This document shows positions 10,848 to 21,507 of a DNA stretch of 64,000 nt, one piece after another. The notes under the pieces are model-generated. The model did not search any database. It saw only the letters and a list, made by a program, of their open reading frames with translations, and was not told where the DNA came from. The stretch covers positions 1 through 64,000 of the forward strand of contig CAJQUW010000944.1 in NCBI GenBank assembly GCA_907163375.1, read 5' to 3'. Source of the stretch: Prostheceraeus crozeri (taxonomy: Eukaryota > Platyhelminthes > Polycladida > Euryleptidae). Each line of letters begins with the position of its first letter. Position 1 is the stretch's first letter. The translations under genes and the position numbers were made by a program.

Positions 10848-13466
10848 ATGCCTTCAGTTTTGTTAATTAATGCTCGATCTTTGCAGTATAAAATTGATGA
10901 GCTTCGCTTGATTGCTTCTACAATGACTCCATCCATAATTGTTATAACCGAATCGTGGCTTACTGAAAAGATCTCAAATGATGAAATTATGATCAACAAT
11001 TATGCAGAGCCGCTGCGGTATGACCGGAGACCCACTAAGAGAGGGGGAGGCGTTTGTGTGTATGTCTCCAACAACTTTCAAGCTAGCTTGCTGACCGCCT
11101 CTGCCAGTACATCTGTTTGTGAATGCCATGAATCGATGTGGATTCGAGTTATGCCTTGTAAAATCATTCTACTGGCTGCCTACATCCCTCCGAATCTTAG
11201 CAAGCTAGAATTGAAATCAATTGAAGAAACACTTATTTCTCAATGCGAATCGTTCTGTGATGCCTACAGGTGCAATAGCATAATAATAGCTGGAGATGTG
11301 AATAAATTTCCGACCGAGAATCTGGAACATCTGTTTAATCTACAACAAACGGTTGATGAGAAAACCCGCGGTGAATCTATATTGGACAAGATCCTCGTTG
11401 AACGAGATCTCTATACAAGATACTCAGCTCCTGAAACCGGTCCAAAGTTGGGAAAGTCCGACCACTATTCCGTGTACCTTTACCCAAACAAGAAGCAGGA
11501 TACCCGACAAATAGTCTATCGGAAACTGTATGATTTTCGAGAAAGCAACATTAACCAGTTCAAAGAAACCTTTGCAACCTATCCGTGGTTATCATTTTAT
11601 CGGTCTGATGCAAGCCTTGAGGATAAATGCATGTTCTTCTATGAGGCCATTGAACAGTCGATGTCGATGATTCCTTGTGAGCTCGTACCGATGAATAACA
11701 ATGATAAACCGTGGATAACGCCGCTGTTGAAGAGCTTAATTAATAAACGATATCGGGCATTTAGAACCAAAAACTATGAAGTTTACCACCACCTGAAAAA
11801 GAAAATAAACCACGAAATTTTAAAAGCAAAAGGAATTTGGATTAAATCAGCGGCCAGTTCTCAAAAAGGTATGTGGAAAATTGTGAACAACATCAAAAAT
11901 AAAAGGAAAGCTGATGAGCTATCTGGCATCATTAATTCTTTCGAAAGTCTCTTTGATGCAACGCAATTCATCAACACAACGTTTGCCGGTTACTTCAGTG
12001 CTGAAATGGACGACAGCGACACAAATGCTCTGTTGAACTTGAGCATGAACCAAGATTCATGGCGACCCGAAATCACAGTTGACCTTGTTTACTCGCATCT
12101 CAACAACATTCAGAAGAACAAGAGTGGAGGAAGTGATGGCTTGTTATCACGAATCATCATTGCTGCAGCTGATGTTCTGGCCCCACCTTTGACCCATCTA
12201 TTCTGCTTGTCAATTGAAAATGCTCTTGTCCCTACTAAATGGAAGCTGGCAAATATACGACCAGTACCAAAGAAGTCTAACTCAACCGCCGAAGATCTAA
12301 GACCTATTTCGCTTCTCCCGATCTTTTCGAAGATCTTGGAAAGGATAGTTCTTTCGTCAGTCAAAGATTCCTTGATCGCGTTGTATGGCCAGCAGCAGTA
12401 TGGATTCCGATCGGGGTCTTCCACTCTTCATGCTCAAATCTCATTGCATGACTTTTTGACCACTCAACTGGACAAAAAAGAAAACGAAGCCGTTATTGTT
12501 ATATCGATCGATTTGAAAAGAGCTTTTGATTCTGTATCCCACATGGCTCTGTTAGAAACTCTCGTTCGTGGCAACCTACCTTCAGGATTCATTGCCTGGG
12601 TAAAAAGCTACTTGACGGATCGCTACCCACAAGTCATCATCAACCAAGAGACAAGTCATCCTATAAGAATATCATCAGGAGTACCTCAGGGCTCAGTCCT
12701 ATCACCATATATCTTTGCAGCACATATGGGATCTCTGACTCCCCTGAATGATCAGTCGCATATGATAAAATATGCCGATGATGTTGCAATCGGAATTCCA
12801 GTGAAATGCCTTACAGATGTCGGAGACTTTATAGCAAAAGAAGTGGCTCATGTCCGAGAGTGGTGTCTGAGGAATGGCTTGGAGCTCAATGAAAAGAAGT
12901 CAAAGTGTCTAGTCATTGCAAAAAGAAACAAAGATCTGCATGCCATTTTGGATACATGTCCACCAAACATCGAAATCTGTTCTCAATTAAAGCTTCTGGG
13001 AATAACATACAATTCAAGACTGTGTTGGGATGATCATATTAACATCATCTGTAAAAAGGCCAACAGAAATATTTTTGTTCTGAGACAGATGAAGAGCTTT
13101 GTTAACAAAGATATTCTAACCCTTGTCTATTCAAGCTTGGTGCGGTCTATTTTAGAATACTGCAATCCCTTGTTTGTTGGCATTAACAAGAAACAATCGA
13201 AAAAGTTGGAGAAAGTCAGAAAACATTGTCATCGGATAATCTGTGACAAAGAATGCAAATGTGAGAGATTCCCAGAACTTAGAGATCGGAGAGAGACCCA
13301 AGCTATATCCTTCTTCTTGTCTATGGAAAAACATGATAACATCCTAAACTATTTGTTCCCAAGACGGCTCACTCACTCGCAGAAATTAGCAATGCCTTTG
13401 TGTATAACTAATCGGCGTTTAACTTCTTTTCTACCGCAATGCATACAGCTATGTAATCGAATATGA
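10848..13466 (+). CDS. LINE ORF2 protein: AP-type endonuclease and reverse transcriptase
   Basis: An 872-residue replication protein that nicks target DNA and primes reverse transcription on it. Endonuclease/exonuclease/phosphatase domain, about residues 3-215: NARSL near 8, ITESW with the metal-binding Glu at 35, GGGVCVYV near 67, AGDVN with Asp150 and Asn152, and the closing SDH with Asp205 and His206. Reverse transcriptase, about residues 420-690: IRPVPKK, then LRPISLLP and QYGFRSGSSTLHA, motif A with Asp555 (SIDLKRAFD), motif B SGVPQGSVLSP, and motif C YADD at 642-645. A C-terminal conserved stretch (YSSLVRSILEYCNPLF, later CHRIIC and CKCERFPEL) is shared with the truncated LINE at 17798-18401. 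All key catalytic residues recognised by eye are present. No RNase H domain. Confidence 0.9.
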   Translation: MPSVLLINARSLQYKIDELRLIASTMTPSIIVITESWLTEKISNDEIMINNYAEPLRYDRRPTKRGGGVCVYVSNNFQASLLTASASTSVCECHESMWIRVMPCKIILLAAYIPPNLSKLELKSIEETLISQCESFCDAYRCNSIIIAGDVNKFPTENLEHLFNLQQTVDEKTRGESILDKILVERDLYTRYSAPETGPKLGKSDHYSVYLYPNKKQDTRQIVYRKLYDFRESNINQFKETFATYPWLSFYRSDASLEDKCMFFYEAIEQSMSMIPCELVPMNNNDKPWITPLLKSLINKRYRAFRTKNYEVYHHLKKKINHEILKAKGIWIKSAASSQKGMWKIVNNIKNKRKADELSGIINSFESLFDATQFINTTFAGYFSAEMDDSDTNALLNLSMNQDSWRPEITVDLVYSHLNNIQKNKSGGSDGLLSRIIIAAADVLAPPLTHLFCLSIENALVPTKWKLANIRPVPKKSNSTAEDLRPISLLPIFSKILERIVLSSVKDSLIALYGQQQYGFRSGSSTLHAQISLHDFLTTQLDKKENEAVIVISIDLKRAFDSVSHMALLETLVRGNLPSGFIAWVKSYLTDRYPQVIINQETSHPIRISSGVPQGSVLSPYIFAAHMGSLTPLNDQSHMIKYADDVAIGIPVKCLTDVGDFIAKEVAHVREWCLRNGLELNEKKSKCLVIAKRNKDLHAILDTCPPNIEICSQLKLLGITYNSRLCWDDHINIICKKANRNIFVLRQMKSFVNKDILTLVYSSLVRSILEYCNPLFVGINKKQSKKLEKVRKHCHRIICDKECKCERFPELRDRRETQAISFFLSMEKHDNILNYLFPRRLTHSQKLAMPLCITNRRLTSFLPQCIQLCNRI

Positions 13467-13559
13467 CCTCAAACATGTCTGTACATTACTTGTAATTGAT
13501 TGATTTTCAGTAATTTTGAAATAAACGATTCTTATCTTATCTTATCTTATTTCGCGATT

Positions 13560-15610
13560 ACACCCTATTAAAGCAAGTCAAGTCAAATGAAGAAGCAAAA
13601 AGCAAGCTTATATAATATCCAACATACAGGTATATAAGTGAGTTTCAAATTTGAGATCATGAATAGCTGATATTACTATTTGATTTGAAACATATGTCCG
13701 AGATAATAATTTCAATAAATTCGATTATTGGATACGACATTTTAAGAAATTCGAAAATAGTCTAATGATTCTACAATTTATTGGCTCTTGCAAGTGTACA
13801 TGTTCAAAAGTAGACTACTCTATTTATACCACAATTCCACAAACTATGAATGTCCGCTGTTGACGGCACTACTGGTAGTCGACCGACAGCAAGCGCTTTC
13901 CATGTTTAAGATAATTTTCTGAAGAAATTGCGGTGACATAGTCCGTATTTTAACGAACTATTCACTCGATAGTCTGAGTCTTATTGGCTCTAGATTACAG
14001 CACTGCTTTAGATGAGCTTTATTTGATTTCTAAGAAAGGTTTCTTAGAATTGTGCTTTAGACCAACACATTATGAAACATGGTTTAGTTACTGTTTAGCA
14101 ATGCGAATGCATGGCTTTCGTGATTCCCTTGTAGATGTTTCCTGTCTGTTGATGTGCGCATTGCACCAGAACACGGTTGTCGGTGCCATTGCGGTCCACA
14201 GCGATTAATAGAATTTTAAACAATTTTACAATTGAAGAAATGCAGATATTTTAAGCAAAATGGCCTCACAATGAATAATCCCAATTTCATGAATGCAATT
14301 TCAATGAAGTTTATAAACGGATGACGTTGCATTAAATTCCAGGCACTGATTGCGATTATTGACTAAAATGTTTCATTTCGGAAATACGAGTGATATCGCC
14401 GTAAGTAAAGCATTGGAGCTCAGTCTACTTCAAAGGTTCTCCTGGTGAAGAAATTGAGGTAGATTCTATGAAAAGGCCCCCTAATTTACTGTTTTCCCTT
14501 TTACTTCGACTTCTAGGCCCTGTGATTTAAAAATTCTCAACGAGAATATGCGCACCAGCACGCACCAGCACTTTTCAAATGTTTTGTGATATTCCAAACA
14601 CAACTGCAAATCACAACAGGTCTCATCTCCTGATTTACGGCAATTGATTTTAGGATCGGAGTTCGTCTGCTTCAACTCGAAATACTCCGAAAATTAAGTT
14701 TTTATTTCTTAATGTCAGATTTAATTTCAGATAATTTTATGTTTCCAATTTTTCAATGATGAGGCAACATCGCCGATCATATGGTACTGGCAAATGATGA
14801 ATTCGTTAGCGCTGAATGATCAATAGATTTCAGTGTTGATTAATCGTAAAGTGCAAGTGAAGTGAATTGTAGAAGCTTTAAAAGTGACTTGTACTTATTT
14901 CTCAAGTTTATTGAGAGAAGAACAATGAATTGAGTTCTGAAACACTAGATGAGGAAAAGAAAATGTATGCACTATTCGACACCTGACGACTGAACTTGCA
15001 GCGCAACATCAGAAAATGAATTGCCTTTGGCAAAAGAAGCATTCATCTAAGAATTTCAAAATCTACACCTATTCATGCTGCGCATTAAGTTTGAAATTCA
15101 ATGATTCCAAAAAGCTCGATAGATATGCTCAATATTCTCTTTTTCCGGATTTATATGTACCTGAATTCCTGGAAATTCGAGTAGCTTGCATGGAGAAGCT
15201 TTACATTTGAAATGTATAAAAATAGGTGCCTATGCCTTTACATGCTACATTCTACACATGTGCAAATGTATTTTTCATTTTTGTGTTTTCATTTTTCATT
15301 GCTACTTTACTTCCAAGATTTTAATTTTCTCGAAAGTAGCTCGATGAATTTTTTTAAACATCTACATTTTTTTAACTGCCTTGACTTAGCATGCTTAGTT
15401 GACAGACGACTGCTGCTTACGTGCGACGTGGGGATTTCTCTGAGACTGCACGCCAATTGAATATCTCATACAGTACAGCGTACGAATTGCGTTGACAAAG
15501 GACTAAGCCCGAAACGTCGTCACCACCAAATCAGTTATTATTCGCTCATGCCTTACTTTGTGTATCGCACAAAAGCTTGGTAAAGATTTGAAAATACAGC
15601 GTGCGCTATA
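13560..15610. other. No recognisable gene (13560-15610)
   Basis: AT-rich DNA. A minus-strand TTGAC pentamer run (13573-13586) recalls the tails of LINEs in this window, but no LINE coding sequence precedes it on that strand. Short open frames at 13984-14208 and 15016-15460 are without family resemblance. The text GCCCGAAACGTCGTCACC at about 15508 resembles a motif often found in invertebrate SINE-like elements. Confidence 0.35.
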
Positions 15611-15611
15611 A

Positions 15612-15763
15612 CAGGGGCATCAAAAATTAATTGCAATTAGTTTGGGCCGAGCAATCAGTTAATTTTAATTGCATCCGAAAGCAACCAATTAATTGCAATT
15701 ATTTTCTATCATCAATCAATTAATTGCGGACAATCAATTGCAATTAATTTTTGATGCCCATTG
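15612..15763. mobile_element. hAT-like MITE, 152 bp
   Basis: A short non-coding element whose ends are inverted repeats: GGGCATCAAAAATTAATTGC on the left is matched exactly by the complement of the right end for at least 24 bases. The outermost bases read CA at the left and TG at the right, as in hAT elements. The flanks CGCTATAA (15604-15611) and CGCTATGA (15764-15771) are the same at seven of eight bases, which fits the 8-bp target duplication of hAT transposition. The interior is built of further ATTAATTGCAATT units. Confidence 0.8.
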
Positions 15764-15771
15764 CGCTATGA

Positions 15772-16230
15772 TATGCCGACATCTAGCGTTCGGTGCCGTC
15801 AGAAGACCTCGAGACGATCCGAGTAATTGGAGTTTAAACGACTAATTGCAGAAATTCGATATGAACTGTACGGCGTCGCACTATTGACAGCGCATTGCAT
15901 CCTTCACACAAATGGGCGGAACAATCCACTTCTTCTGTTACAGAAACCAAAGTGAGAAATATTTAGCAGCAACTGACTCATGAAACTGTTTAACAGAGTA
16001 CATCAATCACGAGTAACTCTTAATTTTGAAATGTAGTATCCATTTGGATACTTCATGTTATCTGTAGGTATCTTGATTGCAATATTTATTCAAGAAAGTT
16101 CAACATTTATCTTAGTAAATATTTCAATTTATATAATGAAGAATATATTATCGTCTATTATCATAGAATCTATACAACAAAAAGAAATAAAATAGAAATC
16201 ACAATGAAGCCATAGAGTAGTGATATATAG
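15772..16230. other. No recognisable gene (15772-16230)
   Basis: Non-coding AT-rich sequence between the MITE and dispersed repeat D. No open frame or repeat assigned. Confidence 0.3.
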
Positions 16231-16233
16231 GTA

Positions 16234-16761
16234 GAGTGTCGACTCAAAAAAGTATATCTGTATACAGTGAAAACTTTTATATCAAAAGATTCAGTTTTTG
16301 GCGGAGATCACGTTCCCGTGGTCCAAAAAATTATTTGAGCACTTTTGAAAAAGGTCAAAATTTGCAAATTTATATACTACCGAGATGACTCTCCTATATA
16401 AGTAGTATGAAACGAGTTGGATATCAAAATGAATGAATATTTGCAGAAAGGTATCCTAACTAAGAAGCAATCAAGCTAATTTGCAAGGGAATTTCATGAA
16501 TTGTATTACAATGAAAGTCTTCATGAAAAAGTCGCGGTTATTCGTGCTTTCTTGGCTGAAATTTCAAGTTTTTAAATCAATTTCCACCGGCATGATTTTA
16601 TGATTCACAAATTCATGTTTTGTTTATTGAATCTGAATAGTGATGTGAACCCATTTACAACTTTCTAAGTTAATTGAAATCTTTGTCTTTGATTACGTAA
16701 CTTTGCTCTGCCAGTGGAGGATTCCTTGTGATATGATCACGCTAAAGAAAATACTCATGAG
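16234..16761 (-). repeat. Dispersed repeat D, copy 2
   Basis: The inverted, diverged relative of 3821-4431. It begins with AGTGTCGACTC and ends near GATATGATCACGC. It lacks protein coding and stops 15 bases before the 465-bp repeat A begins. Confidence 0.7.
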
Positions 16762-16776
16762 GTTTTTTTCAATTTT

Positions 16777-17241
16777 TCAACTCAAATTTCAGAAGCGCAG
16801 TAATTCGAGCAGTGTCCTATTGATTCATAAGTACACATGATGCCGTGATCTGCGACTATTTCAATGATTTTAACCCTCTTTAGATTGATCTCTCATTGCG
16901 TTGTTTCAATCATCACATACTCATGTGAATATAATCAAGATATGAATTTCAAACAAGTCATGTGTTTCTTCAACAACTCACAATATTCAAGTGTGGCTGT
17001 AGATCTCAAATTCAATGCCAGTGTCTGATATGTTATTACAGCACACAGAACTTTTTATATCTATTAGATATTCCACAGTTAACAATCGCAAAATGTTCAA
17101 CTGAAAGTGTCAATTTATAGAAGCTAGGGACATGCACGTCAACCAAGTAAAAGCCGATGGAATATTGTACACCTTAAACTGCATCTTCTTTGCATTTTCA
17201 CAAATTTGCTGGATTGATTCCATAAAATTCGAAATGATGTT
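16777..17241. repeat. 465-bp repeat A, first of three copies
   Basis: This segment is nearly identical to 21508-21972 and 30808-31272. All three start with TCAACTCAAATTTCAG and end with AAATGATGTT or GAGATGATGTT, and all three are the same length. The latter two lie inside the tandem duplication; this one is a separate, upstream copy with different flanks. On the minus strand of this copy, an open frame (17110-17319) continues past the repeat border, so the unit may be derived from a host exon or an unknown mobile element. Confidence 0.85.
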
Positions 17242-17319
17242 CCGAATCACACGAATAATGAATTGGCCGTTTGCTTCAGCCATGATTAGGTTATTGGTGC
17301 TGCAATGATAACCAACCAT
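17110..17319 (-). other. Unidentified open frame overlapping repeat A
   Basis: A 69-codon frame on the minus strand (internal methionine MAEANGQFIIRVIRN, then ESIQQICENAKKMQF). It is not recognised. Its 3' two-thirds lie in the repeated 465-bp unit; its 5' third is unique to this copy. In the other two copies the same frame has different upstream sequence. Weak evidence for a true exon. Confidence 0.2.
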
Positions 17320-17766
17320 GAAAAGGAAAAATTACCAACTTTCTTGGTCATTCCTTTCTAATTTTACGATCAATAAAATTATGAATTAAGTAATGTGCAA
17401 GCTGCACAGAATTCTCAGCCGTTGGCCTTCAAGTGGTGTGGCGGTGTACACGTAAATTAAAAAAGAGGTGGCCGCGAAAGTTGGCATATTGTATTTTTCT
17501 CTTGGAAAAACAATTGAATACAACTTATATTTTATGATAATGCTAATTGCAAAGTAAGAATATTGCTTGATGAATTGAGAAAACAATTAATGACTTGAGG
17601 ATTTTATTCTTGAACTGAGACAGATGAATGCAAAATCAATGAATTTCATGACATTTATCATTTATCTCAAGTCAAAAATGAAGATTGCATTTGTCCTGAA
17701 GCATTTTACAATTGAAGTGACAATTATAGCTCATGGATTGGAAAAGGTGACCATCAATATCGAATA
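17250..17766. other. No recognisable gene (17250-17766)
   Basis: AT-rich DNA between repeat A and the left border of the tandem duplication. Apart from the 5' part of the unidentified minus-strand frame, nothing assigned. Confidence 0.3.
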
Positions 17767-17797
17767 AAAGTCAGAGGATTATACTACCTCATATCAA

Positions 17798-18401
17798 TGT
17801 GCATCTCGACGAATGCATGCGTTGTGGATTTTGAGACCCTTGATTGATCGAGAAGAAATGATATCTATTTACAAAGGCTTGATTTTGTCTGTTGTCGAAT
17901 ACTGCTCTCCACTGATGGTTGGTCTTTTGGGAAAAGATGAGGAAATTTTGGCAAAAATTCAACGACGTGTTCATCGACTTATCTGCGGAGCAGACTGTTA
18001 TTGTGAGTCCTTCCCAAATTTAAGAGTTCGACGGCAGAATGCAGCCATAAAGCTTTTGATGAAGATTCGAGACAACGCTTCTCATCCTCTCCATTCTCTG
18101 TGCCCAAGTCTGTCGCAGTTTACAGGAAGTTTCCTCCAGCCCACGTTCAATCGTCGAGGAGACGTAACTCATTTTTTCCAATGACTGTCCTACTATTGAA
18201 CAATACATACATAGAGTGAATGTCAAATTTGATTTCGTATGCACCGCATGTTGCAAGTATTTCCAGTGTATATATTTATCTTTCATGTACTTTTGTCATG
18301 CCTTACTGTTTCATGTTTGTGAGTCGCCATCATTACTTTTGTTGCTTTGTCATGATTTTCATTGACTTTGAAATATACGATTACTTGACTTGACTTGACT
18401 T
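17798..18401 (+). mobile_element. 5'-truncated LINE with CTTGA tail, insertion specific to copy 1
   Basis: Encodes the C-terminal end of a LINE ORF2 (17813-18184). YKGLILSVVEYCSPLMVG and RRVHRLICGADCYCESFPNL match the end of the intact LINE at 9.5-13.5 kb (ILEYCNPLF, CHRIIC, CKCERFPEL). A GAAATATACGATTA stretch and an array of CTTGA pentamers close the element (about 18384-18401). Copy 2 of the duplication reads straight through at 28451-28453 (CATATCAAGACTAC), which fixes both borders. There is no obvious target duplication. The 5' truncation is typical of incomplete target-primed reverse transcription. Confidence 0.88.
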
Positions 18402-18868
18402 GACTACTCGGAGGCTGAACACCTTTATTTACTCATGCTCTATTCTATTCAATGAATCATAGAACGCGTGCAAGTAACTACCCGCAACTTTGAACGATAA
18501 ACTTACTCATTTTATCAGTTAGTGATTTCTTTTGAGCACAGTCACAGACGAATTTCTTCCGTGAGTTGACTTCTTTCACCGTATCTTATATTTCCATTTT
18601 TTTGCATGACCACCCCGTCGATTATCATTGGAGGTGTGAGACCTGCATTTTTTTATTTTTCAATAAAAACTAATTCATTCATTCATCCTGCCTTGGTGCT
18701 CTATTGCACTTATAGGTGTGTTTGAATAAATTGTGAGAAATTGTGAGGTGATCAATTTCAACACAATGTTGTCAACACTATACTGCAAAGTCTTGTGCCC
18801 ATTGAATATTTTGCCTACCAGAAAATGCATGAAATTGAAATGTTTTCACCATTTGTAGTCATGCTTTG

Positions 18869-19025
18869 GACATGTGGGTCACGCAGGTCAGACGAATCAA
18901 AAATGTTGTGGTCGTGGGTCAGATGGTCGCATGGGTCAAGTGGTTCGTGCGTCAGGTTTTTGTGAAAGTTGGCAAGTTAAGTGAATCGTACGTCACATAT
19001 GCTGTGAATCAAGTGGGTCATGGGT
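18869..19025. other. Cluster of GGGTCA/AGGTCA hexamers
   Basis: Four GGGTCA (18876, 18916, 18933, 19015) and one AGGTCA (18885) lie in 145 bp, plus several looser GTCA variants. The same cluster is present in copy 2 at about 28921-29077. These hexamers equal nuclear-receptor half sites, but the spacing is irregular, so a decayed minisatellite is just as likely. Confidence 0.35.
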
Positions 19026-19608
19026 GAAGTTTCTTTGACCGACTTCCAACTCAATTTGCATGTGCGTTGTACACCGACTCCCAATTCTTTTTACATGTAC
19101 GATATAGAAGTCTTAATATGATTCATCGGCCGGGTTAATACCTTTTGAATGGCAACATGATTTTGGATTATGTTGATAATGTTTATAAAAAGCCGACTAT
19201 AGCTACGTAAACTTCCTGGATGCAAGCAAAGTAAGAAGAGTATATTGTCAAAATACATAATACTTGTTTAAAGTAAGCTTTGATCAAACGATCCCGTCCA
19301 CTTGTTTAAACCACCTACCCACTTGTAAGCAATCCTTCATAGCTTATTTATTTCATTGACATCAAATGACATGCATTTCTCATTCCACTTATACGTTGAG
19401 CAAAGACTTAATATTTTATATTGTATGCTACATAGGTAAAAGTAATTGTAGCAACTTAGGCCTTTACGAGTTTGCAAAATGCCAGAAGTTCGAAAATACA
19501 ATTTGCCTAAAATATGAGAAAATAGTCATTCTTATTTTTAGGATGATTTTTTATTTTACGAAGAATTCCCCGACGCATTTCTTCTCGTTAGATTGTCTCA
19601 AGGCATAG

Positions 19609-19868
19609 AAATTGACAGGAGTAAAACCTCTAGAATGGAAGTTAAGCTTCATGCAATGCACAATAGTGTCACTGGCACATTAATCGCACGCGTTTTCACT
19701 TAAATATACCTGTCAACGGCTGCATCATTATATTAGAATCAGTCATATTTGTAAATCTAAACTTCCAATTCGTCATCCATGCCCCAACTTAGTTCCCCCA
19801 GATGTGCCGCGACCCTGAGTCAATTTTCATTCTAGTCAACTTCAGATAAACAGTTTATCTCTGTGCCT
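19609..19868 (+). repeat. 260-bp repeat R, copy outside the hAT element
   Basis: This segment begins near TAAAACCTCTAGAATGGAA and includes AACTTAGTTCCCCCAGATGT. It resembles 36097-36345, which lies inside the hAT element, and the shortened version at 28264-28393. It also appears at 29661-29920 in copy 2. No coding. Possibly a SINE-like or MITE fragment; no polymerase III boxes were recognised. Confidence 0.65.
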
Positions 19869-20682
19869 CAAGGAGAAAATAGGTCAAGCAAAGATCAACA
19901 TATTTTTTATGCCCATGATTATACAAATCAATGGAAATTTTCTTATGCAACTCTAAATGGCCCAAAATTAATGAACTACTGATAATAAACAGTTCATTTC
20001 TTTGGCCTTTGTTAGTGATTCTGATTGCAGATAATAACCTTGTTCGCCACTCTGGTTTATCGGATGATTGGAAGCTGGGCTTCATTTCGGTTGATGCACG
20101 TGGTTCGGCCATGTACTGGTGCTAGGCAGGTATCTCCCATGCTAGAAAGAGTCCGATAGTAAGTTTACTCTATGATTTTATCGGATTTCAAAATTAGATT
20201 CAATATTTTCATTAATCAACAATTCGAACAAACATAGCCTCTAAGCATGCAATCATAAAGGATAGGATATTGATGACTTGTTATATACCGGTGATAAAAA
20301 ACATGGGTCTGTCATGATTGAGAAACCTAAAATCAGCAATTTTACCGAGTAAACCCTGCCGTAGCGACTTGTCATGAAGGCGATTGTGTAATATTATCGG
20401 TTTACAATGAAAGACGATTAAAAAAAATAATCTTATTCAATTCCGAATATTCAATAATAATATAGAAAATTAACATTACATCATTTGCCTTGTCATATAA
20501 TATGTTGTCAAATTTTAGATTATCATTTTCTAATAGATGAATTCATTGTCAAACGACGAGAAAATTATAGGTCAAAATATTAAATTATGTTTGCTACACT
20601 TTCTTCTTCTAACCACATCCCATGCACAATTTAATTAGATTCTTATTCACTAAGCGTGTCATGCACGGATCTGCGGGGGTGT

Positions 20683-21430
20683 TAGTCCGGGAGCTAGCGT
20701 GAAGTTGTGCAGAGAACGAGGTAGTACATAAAACTTTCACATAGCATAGTACACCTCTAACCTACTGCAAAACTTCGCGTCTGCCGAATCAGATCATTTG
20801 CTTTTAAGAAATAGAGAGGATAACAGAATCCTATGTATTTCCAATGGTAAAATTGTGACATTCAAGGTGTTGACTACATTTTTTCGAATTTTTGCTCATA
20901 AAAGTCACACAAATTGGTATTTTGTTGAACTGGTTATTATAGAAATCATCTACAGATCATGATCTTTCAAATGAGTTATTATTCAGTGACAGAGGATGAA
21001 GTAAAGTGTACAAACAGACACTTTTCGTTGGTGTAACTGCAAATTTTAACATAGAAATTTCAGGAAAATTGTTGATATACTTTAACGAAAAGTGTCTGTT
21101 TGTACACTTTACTTCATCCTCTGTCACTGAATAATAACTCATTTGAAAGATCATGATCTGTAGATGATTTCTATAATAACCAGTTCAACAAAATACCAAT
21201 TTGTGTAACTTTTATGAGCAAAAATTCGAAAAAATGGAGTCAACACCTTAAATGTCACAATTTTACCACTGGAAATACATAGGATTGTGTTATCCTCTCT
21301 ATTTCTGAAAAGCAAATGATCTGATCCGGCAGACGCGAAGTTTTGCAGTAGGTTAGAGATGTACTATGCTATGTGAAAGTTTTATGTACTACCTCGTTCC
21401 CTGCACAACTTCACGCTAGCTCCCGGACTA
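20683..21430. mobile_element. Foldback element, 748 bp, TAGTCCGG ends, insertion specific to copy 1
   Basis: Two near-perfect 347-bp inverted arms (20683-21029 and 21084-21430) around a 54-bp loop. The ends read TAGTCCGGGAGCTAGCGTGA and its complement. It is flanked by TGT on both sides (20680-20682 and 21431-21433). Copy 2 of the duplication has the unfilled site GGGGGTGTAGGAG at about 30726, proving insertion with a 3-bp target duplication. There is no coding sequence, so movement depends on enzymes from elsewhere. A 3-bp duplication is known for the PIF/Harbinger and CMC superfamilies, but the ends match neither consensus well. Confidence 0.93.
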
Positions 21431-21507
21431 TGTAGGAGAATCGCTACATTTGTGGACAAAGCCATCTCAATCGTCGACACTGAATTCCTAAATCCTAATC
21501 ACAGATG

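Larger units (their letters stand above)
9505..13550 (+). mobile_element. Apparently intact LINE (CR1/L2-like, two ORFs, pentamer tail)
   Basis: A full-length-looking non-LTR retrotransposon of about 4 kb: a less AT-rich 5' leader (about 9505-10053), ORF1 (10054-10806), a 41-base gap, ORF2 (10848-13466), a short 3' UTR, AATAAA at 13520-13525 and a CTTAT pentamer array at 13531-13550. Neither ORF has a stop or frameshift, unlike every other LINE in the window, so this copy is young and potentially mobile. The endonuclease plus reverse transcriptase order, the absence of an RNase H domain and a short tandem-repeat tail instead of poly(A) fit the CR1/L2 group. The exact clade needs a tree. The 5' border is inferred from the base-composition change and is uncertain by tens of bases. 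Confidence 0.85.

Noticed and set aside
12110..12424. Minus-strand open frame of 104 codons
   Set aside because: Shadow of the LINE ORF2 reverse transcriptase.
13573..13586. Tail of a minus-strand LINE (TTGAC repeats)
   Set aside because: No LINE coding text or polyadenylation-like string precedes it on that strand.
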